Positions 58,609 to 64,000 of a DNA stretch of 64,000 bases are shown here, piece by piece. Origin of the DNA: Streptomyces sp. NRRL WC-3605 (GTDB lineage Bacteria; Actinomycetota; Actinomycetes; Streptomycetales; Streptomycetaceae); assembly GCF_001509795.1 (NCBI RefSeq), contig NZ_LLZN01000042.1, positions 105,337-169,336 on the forward strand, given 5' to 3'. The translations under genes and the position numbers were made by a program. Every line of letters begins with the position of its first letter. Positions within the stretch are counted from its first letter, which is position 1. Under the pieces are notes generated by a model. That model saw only the letters and a program-made list of their open reading frames with translations, was not told where the DNA came from and did no database searches.

Positions 58609-59946
58609 TCAGCGCGTCGCTCCCGTGACGATCCAGCGGCCGGAGCGAGCCCGCAGCCAGAGCGTCAGCATCCGGACCGTCATCATCAGCGTCATCGCTG
58701 CCCAGATTCCGGTCAGGCCGCCGCCGATGACGGGGATCAGCAGAGCCACGGGGGCGAACACGGCCAGCGTGGCCACCATCGCCCAGGCGAGATAAGGGCC
58801 GTCGCCGGCTCCCATCAGGACACCGTCCAGGACGAAGACCACGCCGCAGATCGGCTGGGAGAGCGCCACCATGAGCAGTGCGGGCAGCGCGGTGTCCTGG
58901 ACGGCGCCGTCACTGGTGAACAAGGGCAGGAACAGCGGGCGGGCGGCCACCACGAGCAGTCCGAGGCCGATGCCGGAGGCGATCCCCCACTCGACCATGC
59001 GGCGGCATACGGCCCGGGCGCCTTCGGCGTCGTCGGCACCGAGGTACCGCCCGATGATCGCCTGCCCCGCAATGGCGATGGCGTCGAGCGCGAAGGCGAG
59101 CAGGCTCCACAGGGACAGGATGATCTGGTGGGCCGCGACATCGGCGTCTCCCAGCCGGGCGGCGACGGCCGTCGCGATCATCAGGATGGCCCGCAGCGAC
59201 AGCGTGCGGACCAGCAGGGGCACGCCGGCCTGGGCGGAGGCGCGGATGCCTGCCGTGTCCGGGCGCAGGGAGGCCCCGTGTGCACGGGCTCCGCGAATGA
59301 CGACCAGGAGGTAGACGGCGGCCATCCCGCACTGCGCCAGGACGGTACCCCAGGCCGAACCAGCGATGCCGAGGTCGGCGCCGTAGACGAGGCCGACATT
59401 GAGCACGGCGTTCGCGATGAAGCCGCCGACGGCCACATAGAGAGGGGTACGGGTGTCCTGGAGTCCGCGCAGCACTCCGGTGGCGGCGAGGACGACCAGC
59501 ATCGCGGGGATGCCGAGCGCCGAGATGCGCAGATAGGTGGTCGCGTACGGGGCGGCGGTGTCGGAGGCACCGAAGAGGTCGACGAGGAACGGTGCAGTGG
59601 GCAGGACGACCGCGACGACGAGGGCCCCCAGGAGGAGGGCGAGCCAGATGCCGTCCATGCCCTGGCGTATGGCCGACGGCAGATCACCGGCGCCGACCCG
59701 GCGGGCGACCGCCGCCGTGGTGGCGTAGGCCAGAAAGACGAAGACGCTGACGGCGGTCATGAGGAGGGCCGAGGCGACGCCGAGTCCGGCGAGCTGTGCA
59801 GTGCCGAGATGGCCGACGATCGCACTGTCGGCCATGACGAAAAGGGGCTCGGCGACCAGTGCGCCGAAGGCTGGGACGGCCAGGGCGACGATCTCGCGAT
59901 CGTGCTGCCGGCGGGCAGCCTTGGGAGACGCGGGGGCCTGTGTCAT
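58609..59946 (-). CDS. MATE family efflux transporter (DinF-like)
   Basis: 445 residues from the ATG at 59946 (MTQAPASPKAARRQHDREIV). Twelve membrane segments with typical MATE starts ALAVPAFGALVAEPLFVMADSAIVGHLG, LRGLQDTRTPLYVAV and GVVFVLDGVLMGAGDGPYL. The substrate is unknown. The ATG at 59952 is an alternative. Confidence 0.92.
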   Translation of the reverse strand: MTQAPASPKAARRQHDREIVALAVPAFGALVAEPLFVMADSAIVGHLGTAQLAGLGVASALLMTAVSVFVFLAYATTAAVARRVGAGDLPSAIRQGMDGIWLALLLGALVVAVVLPTAPFLVDLFGASDTAAPYATTYLRISALGIPAMLVVLAATGVLRGLQDTRTPLYVAVGGFIANAVLNVGLVYGADLGIAGSAWGTVLAQCGMAAVYLLVVIRGARAHGASLRPDTAGIRASAQAGVPLLVRTLSLRAILMIATAVAARLGDADVAAHQIILSLWSLLAFALDAIAIAGQAIIGRYLGADDAEGARAVCRRMVEWGIASGIGLGLLVVAARPLFLPLFTSDGAVQDTALPALLMVALSQPICGVVFVLDGVLMGAGDGPYLAWAMVATLAVFAPVALLIPVIGGGLTGIWAAMTLMMTVRMLTLWLRARSGRWIVTGATR

Positions 59947-60404
59947 GGCCATCAATGTAATCGTCCACAGGTAAGTGATGCAATCTCCTAGCACCCCTTA
60001 CTGACCGTCTGGTGCTGTGAGTCGTCGCGCACCGTTCGAAGGGAACTTGGCCCGACCGGGAAACTTTTTCTTCTGCACAGCCGGTGGACGGCAAATGGGC
60101 AGGTCAGGGGTGTGGTGTGGGGAAGGTCGCAGTCTTGTTCACAGGGCTGTCCACCGTGTCGTGCACAGGTTTCACGGAGTTCTCCACAGCATCTGGGCCG
60201 TCGTCCACATGGCCTGTGGATAACCAGATTGGCTGACGCCCCTCGCACCTCTACCGTGGTCCGGCGCCTACTCCGTCAGACGGCTGGAAAACCGCCGCGA
60301 AATCCGACGTGACACAACCGGAGGTGGCGCTCTCGATTGTCAGAGGCGTGCCGTAGAACTGAGGGCATGCGAGGTCCGCTCGGCGGACGGGAGGAGGTGG
60401 CTCG
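59947..60404. promoter_or_regulatory. MATE / dnaB divergent region with DnaA boxes
   Basis: 458 bp with no gene. DnaA-box-like 9-mers: TCGTCCACA 59961, CTGTCCACC 60147, TTCTCCACA 60180, TCGTCCACA 60201 and inverted TGTGGATAA 60215-60223. The last is an exact match to the classical box. All but the first sit within 80 bp and upstream of dnaB. Confidence 0.6.
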
Positions 60405-61883
60405 GTGAGTATTTCCGAGCCCTTGGACGACCCGTGGGCCGACAGCGGTCCCAGTGATCGTCTTCCCGCCTCCCGTCGCCGCGGCGACAGCATCCGTGGC
60501 CGTGACGAGCAGCATGACCGGGGCAGAGACAGCGGGGAGTGGGACGGCGGAGGAGCCACCTTCGAGCGGGTCCCGCCCCAGGATCTCGACGCCGAGCAGT
60601 CCGTCCTCGGCGGCATGCTGCTGTCGAAGGACGCCATCGCCGACGTGGTCGAGGTCATCAAGGGCCACGACTTCTACAAGCCGGCACACGAGACGATCTT
60701 CCAGGCGATCCTCGACGTCTATGCGAAGGGCGAGCCGGCCGACCCGATCACCATCGCGGCGGAGCTCACCAAGCGCGGTGAGATCAACAAGGTCGGCGGT
60801 GCGGCCTATCTGCACACGCTCGTGCAGACGGTGCCGACGGCGGCGAACGCCGAGTACTACGCGGAGATCGTCCACGAGCGGGCCGTCCTGCGCCGTCTGG
60901 TCGAGGCGGGCACCCGCATCACGCAGATGGGATACGCGGCCGACGACGACGTCGACGAGATCGTCAACCGCGCCCAGGCGGAGATCTACGCCGTCACCGA
61001 GCAGCGCACCAGCGAGGACTACCTGCCGCTCGGCGACATCATGGAGGGCGCCCTCGACGAGATCGAGGCGATCGGCTCCCGCACCGGCGAGATGACCGGT
61101 GTCCCCACGGGATTCACCGACCTCGACTCGCTCACCAACGGCCTCCACCCGGGCCAGATGGTCGTCATCGCTGCCCGCCCGGCCATGGGTAAGTCCACGC
61201 TCGCGCTCGACTTCGCCCGTGCGGCCTCCATCAAGCACAACCTGGCGAGCGTCATCTTCTCCCTGGAGATGGGGCGCAACGAGATCGCGATGCGTCTGCT
61301 CTCGGCCGAAGCCCGCGTGGCCCTCCACCACATGCGCTCCGGCACGATGACGGACGAGGACTGGACCCGGCTGGCCCGGCGGATGCCCGAGGTCTCGGCG
61401 GCCCCGCTCTACATCGACGACTCTCCGAACCTGTCGATGATGGAGATCCGCGCGAAGTGCCGTCGCCTGAAGCAGCGCAACGACATCAAGCTCGTGATCA
61501 TCGACTATCTCCAGCTGATGCAGTCCGGTGGCTCCAAGCGCTCCGAGAGCCGTCAGCAGGAGGTCTCGGACATGTCCCGTAACCTCAAGCTGCTCGCCAA
61601 GGAGCTCGAGGTCCCGGTCATCGCCCTCTCGCAGCTCAACCGTGGTCCCGAGCAGCGCACCGACAAGAAGCCGATGGTGTCCGACCTGCGTGAGTCCGGC
61701 TCCATCGAGCAGGACGCCGACATGGTCATCCTGCTGCACCGCGAGGACGCCTACGAGAAGGAGTCGCCCCGCGCCGGCGAGGCCGACATCATCGTGGGCA
61801 AGCACCGTAACGGCCCGACGGCGACGATCACCGTCGCCTTCCAGGGCCACTACTCCCGCTTCGTGGACATGGCCCAGACCTGA
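60405..61883 (+). CDS. dnaB: Replicative DNA helicase DnaB
   Basis: 492 residues, GTG at 60405 with GGGAGGAGG upstream. N-terminal domain PPQDLDAEQSVLGGMLLSKDAI and RecA-like domain with Walker A ARPAMGKSTLALDFAR, SLEMGRNEIAMR, LVIIDYLQLMQ, and QLNRGPEQRTDKKP. No intein is present. It unwinds DNA ahead of the fork. Confidence 0.98.
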   Translation: MSISEPLDDPWADSGPSDRLPASRRRGDSIRGRDEQHDRGRDSGEWDGGGATFERVPPQDLDAEQSVLGGMLLSKDAIADVVEVIKGHDFYKPAHETIFQAILDVYAKGEPADPITIAAELTKRGEINKVGGAAYLHTLVQTVPTAANAEYYAEIVHERAVLRRLVEAGTRITQMGYAADDDVDEIVNRAQAEIYAVTEQRTSEDYLPLGDIMEGALDEIEAIGSRTGEMTGVPTGFTDLDSLTNGLHPGQMVVIAARPAMGKSTLALDFARAASIKHNLASVIFSLEMGRNEIAMRLLSAEARVALHHMRSGTMTDEDWTRLARRMPEVSAAPLYIDDSPNLSMMEIRAKCRRLKQRNDIKLVIIDYLQLMQSGGSKRSESRQQEVSDMSRNLKLLAKELEVPVIALSQLNRGPEQRTDKKPMVSDLRESGSIEQDADMVILLHREDAYEKESPRAGEADIIVGKHRNGPTATITVAFQGHYSRFVDMAQT

Positions 61884-61958
61884 CGGGCACAGCGGCCGAT
61901 CCCGGCCCGGGCCGGAATGGGCTCGACCTATGCGTGGTCGGCGGGGTGGACTGGGGGT

Positions 61959-63350
61959 ATGACGACATCTCAGGAAGAGCTGTTGCCCGCCACGCGGCGT
62001 GCGTTGGTGCATCGGATCTCCGTGGCGCAGGCCGAAGGGCGGGCGCCCTCGTTGGTCGCGGCGGTCGTGCGGGGTGGCCGGGCGGTGTGGCACGGCTCGC
62101 GTACCTCCGTCGACGGGCACGGGCCGGACGAGAACGTGCAGTACAGGATCGGCTCGATCACCAAGACGTTCACGGCCGTGCTCGTGCTGCGTCTGCGGGA
62201 CGAGGGCCTGCTCGACCTCGGTGACCCACTGGAGAAGCATCTGCCGGGTACCGGCGCGGGGGAGGCCACGATCGCCCAACTGCTGGCGCACAGCAGCGGG
62301 CTGGCGGCCGAGTCGCCCGCGCCCTGGTGGGAGCGGACCTCCGGGGCGCTGCGGCCCGAGCTCGCGGATGTCCTGGGTGAGCAGCCGTTCCTGCATCCGA
62401 CGGGGCGCAGGTTTCATTACTCGAACCCCGGCTACACCGTGCTGGGCGCGCTGGTCGAGAAGCTGCGCAAGGCGCCCTGGGAGGACGTCCTGAGCGGCGA
62501 GGTGCTCGAACCTCTCGGCCTCTCGCGCACCACCACCCGGCCCCAGGCCCCGCACGCGGGCGGCTGGGCCGTGCACCCCTGGGCCGATGTCATGCTTCCC
62601 GAACCGGCGGAGGACCTGGGCAGGATGGCTCCCGCGGGTCAGCTGTGGTCGACGACCGCCGACCTGGCACGGTTCGCCGCCTTCCTGGCCCACGGGGACG
62701 AACGGGTCCTGAGCGCCGAGACTCTGCGGGAGATGAGGACGCCCGCGGCCTCGCACGAGACGGCGGACGTGGCGAGCGGCTACGCGTACGGCCTCGGCCT
62801 GGAGACCCGGCATCAGGACGGCAGGACGCTCGTCGGGCACACGGGGTCCCTGCCGGGGTTTCTGGCCTGCCTCACCCTGAGCATGGACGACGACGTGGCG
62901 GCCGTGGTCCTCGCCAACTGCACATCCGGACCGCTGCCGTTCACGGTCGCCGCCGACCTCGTCCGGATCGTCGCCGAGGCCGAGCCGCGCATCCCCGAGC
63001 CCTGGCGCCCGATGCCCGAGGTCGATCCGGCGGTGCTGGAGCTGGCGGGGCCCTGGTACTGGGGTACCCACGCCTTTGCCCTGCGTCTCATCGCGGACGG
63101 CATGGTGGTGCTGGAGCCGCTGTCCGGGAAGGGCCGCGGTTCGCGCTTCCGGCCGAACGGGGACGGTACCTGGACAGGACTGGAGGGCTACTACGCGGGC
63201 GAGCGCCTGAAGGCCGTACGGCGGCCCGACGGCACGGTGGACCACCTGGACCTCGGGTCCTTCGTCTTCACGCGGCAGCCGTACGACGAGGGGGCTGCGG
63301 TGCCGGGTGGTGTGGACCCCGAGGGTTGGCGGGGATTCGGGACCGTCTGA
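61959..63350 (+). CDS. Serine beta-lactamase / D-alanyl-D-alanine carboxypeptidase-like hydrolase
   Basis: 463 residues from the ATG at 61959. Class C-type motifs are Ser66-x-x-Lys69 (SITK), Tyr154-Ser-Asn (YSN) and HTG (VGHTGSLPG). A C-terminal lipocalin-like part (about 350-463) follows. No signal peptide is visible, so it appears cytoplasmic; its true substrate may be an ester or peptide rather than a beta-lactam. Confidence 0.87.
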   Translation: MTTSQEELLPATRRALVHRISVAQAEGRAPSLVAAVVRGGRAVWHGSRTSVDGHGPDENVQYRIGSITKTFTAVLVLRLRDEGLLDLGDPLEKHLPGTGAGEATIAQLLAHSSGLAAESPAPWWERTSGALRPELADVLGEQPFLHPTGRRFHYSNPGYTVLGALVEKLRKAPWEDVLSGEVLEPLGLSRTTTRPQAPHAGGWAVHPWADVMLPEPAEDLGRMAPAGQLWSTTADLARFAAFLAHGDERVLSAETLREMRTPAASHETADVASGYAYGLGLETRHQDGRTLVGHTGSLPGFLACLTLSMDDDVAAVVLANCTSGPLPFTVAADLVRIVAEAEPRIPEPWRPMPEVDPAVLELAGPWYWGTHAFALRLIADGMVVLEPLSGKGRGSRFRPNGDGTWTGLEGYYAGERLKAVRRPDGTVDHLDLGSFVFTRQPYDEGAAVPGGVDPEGWRGFGTV

Positions 63351-63359
63351 CGGACGAGC

Positions 63360-63391
63360 GAAGCGCCTGTTTCACGTGAAACAGGCGCTTC
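63360..63391. terminator. parS-centred 32-bp perfect palindrome
   Basis: The parS at 63369-63382 is extended by 9 bp on each side (GAAGCGCCT / AGGCGCTTC). It lies between convergent genes and has the form of a bidirectional terminator. Confidence 0.85.
63369..63382. other. parS: parS site between beta-lactamase-like and GNAT genes
   Basis: Exact GTTTCACGTGAAAC in the centre of a longer palindrome. Confidence 0.95.
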
Positions 63392-63408
63392 TTCGTCGGT
63401 ACGAGCCG

Positions 63409-63861
63409 TCAGAGCTGGAGCTTGAAGCCCGTGTGGGACGCGGTGAAGCCCAGGCGCTGGTAGAAGCGGTGCGCGTCCGTGCGGGTCTTGTCGGACGTCA
63501 GTTGCACCAGCCGGCAGTCCTGGCGCCGGGACTCGTCCACCGCCCACTCGATGAGCTGGGTTCCGAGACCGCTCCCGCGTTCGTCGGCGTGGATACGGAC
63601 GCCTTCGATGATCGACCGGGTCGCCCCGCGCCGCGACAGCCCCGGAACGATCGTGAGCTGCAGTGTGCCGACGACGCGGCCCTCGCGCACGGCGACGACC
63701 ACATGCTGGTGAGGATCGCCCTGGAGGCGCTCCAGGGCGGCCAGGTAGGGGGTCAGGTCGTCCGGTGACTCGCGCTGGGCGCCCAGCGGATCGTCGGCGA
63801 GCATGCCGACGATGGCCGGGACGTCGTCGGCGACAGCGGGCCGTATCTCAAGATCTCCCAT
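63409..63861 (-). CDS. GNAT family N-acetyltransferase
   Basis: 150 residues, ATG at 63861. Acetyl-CoA motif ADERGSGLGTQLIEWAV, with C-terminal RTDAHRFYQRLGFTASHTGFKL. The substrate is unknown. It lies 9 bp after the end of the next minus-strand gene and is likely in its operon. Confidence 0.92.
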   Translation of the reverse strand: MGDLEIRPAVADDVPAIVGMLADDPLGAQRESPDDLTPYLAALERLQGDPHQHVVVAVREGRVVGTLQLTIVPGLSRRGATRSIIEGVRIHADERGSGLGTQLIEWAVDESRRQDCRLVQLTSDKTRTDAHRFYQRLGFTASHTGFKLQL

Positions 63862-63870
63862 GCCCGCACC

Positions 63871-64000
63871 CTATGCGGAGGCGGGAAGCGACTCCACCAC
63901 GCGGACGAGGGGGGCGAGTTCGGGGTTGCGGGCGGCGTCGTCGAGGGCTTCGCGGAGGGCTTTGTCGTTGGTGGGGCGGGCCTGGTCGAGGAGGCGGAGT
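63871..64000 (-). CDS. C-terminal end of an unidentified protein (cut by window edge)
   Basis: An open frame from the right edge to a TAG at 63871-63873, about 43 residues, reading LRLLDQARPTNDKALREAL and ending RVVESLPASA. Codon third positions are strongly G/C, as in real genes. Too little is seen for a function. Confidence 0.65.
   Translation of the reverse strand, partial: LRLLDQARPTNDKALREALDDAARNPELAPLVRVVESLPASA

Noticed and set aside
60405..61883. Possible intein in dnaB
   Set aside because: The protein is of normal length and the Walker A and later motifs are uninterrupted.

Overview
This window is a replication-origin region of a Streptomyces chromosome. It has very high G+C and frequent GTG/TTG starts. 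The gene order dnaN-oriC-dnaA-rpmH-rnpA-yidD-yidC-jag-rsmG-parA-parB is the conserved actinobacterial origin block. CrgA, class E sortase, FemX-type ligase, mycothiol-related inositol phosphate synthase and SigM/TrxAB genes, plus parS sites of sequence GTTTCACGTGAAAC, point to Streptomyces. I cannot name the species. No prophage, IS element, CRISPR array or biosynthetic cluster was seen; this is core chromosome.

Layout. 1-5169: cell-surface and division genes (sortases, pabA, DUF881, crgA, rhomboid, ppiA). 5496-13738: a mixed block with tRNA-Ala, tRNA-Ile, an XRE regulator, a tail-anchored Ser/Thr kinase, an exported protein, small proteins, a small ABC-type ATPase and a DUF3566 protein. 13757-22993, all on the minus strand: gyrA, gyrB, DUF721/DciA, recF, gnd, dnaN. 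22994-24052: oriC with about nineteen DnaA-box-like 9-mers. 24053-32377: dnaA, then divergently rpmH to parB. 32575-36569: acetyltransferase, trxA/trxB with a SigR-type promoter, and sigM with its anti-sigma factor. 36595-43165: MurJ flippase with a separate pseudokinase and a large DUF6049 surface protein. 43434-56483: CCA-adding enzyme, LppU/SCO3897-family protein, MFS, inositol phosphate synthase with a PadR regulator, class A PBP, GT87 glycosyltransferase, alanine racemase-like protein, FemX and a small membrane protein. 56744-58457: rpsF-ssb-rpsR-rplI. 58609-64000: MATE exporter, dnaB, beta-lactamase-like protein, GNAT protein and a cut gene.

How it works together. The window holds initiator (DnaA), clamp (DnaN), probable loader (DciA), helicase (DnaB), SSB, RecF and gyrase, with origin segregation (ParA, ParB, parS). 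Envelope genes for lipid II flipping, polymerisation and branch formation, and redox-stress control (SigM, SigR-type promoter, TrxAB), lie on the flank.

The most interesting signals are non-coding. (1) Thirteen parS or parS-like sites occur; all eleven exact ones lie on the parAB side of oriC. Three are the centres of longer perfect palindromes between convergent genes, and three lie inside genes where they are read as Val-Ser-Arg-Glu-Thr. (2) DnaA-box groups lie outside oriC at 3385-3596, upstream of dnaB (60147-60223), and as single consensus boxes before recF and dnaN. (3) A tandem ~22-bp repeat sits between dnaA and the oriC boxes.
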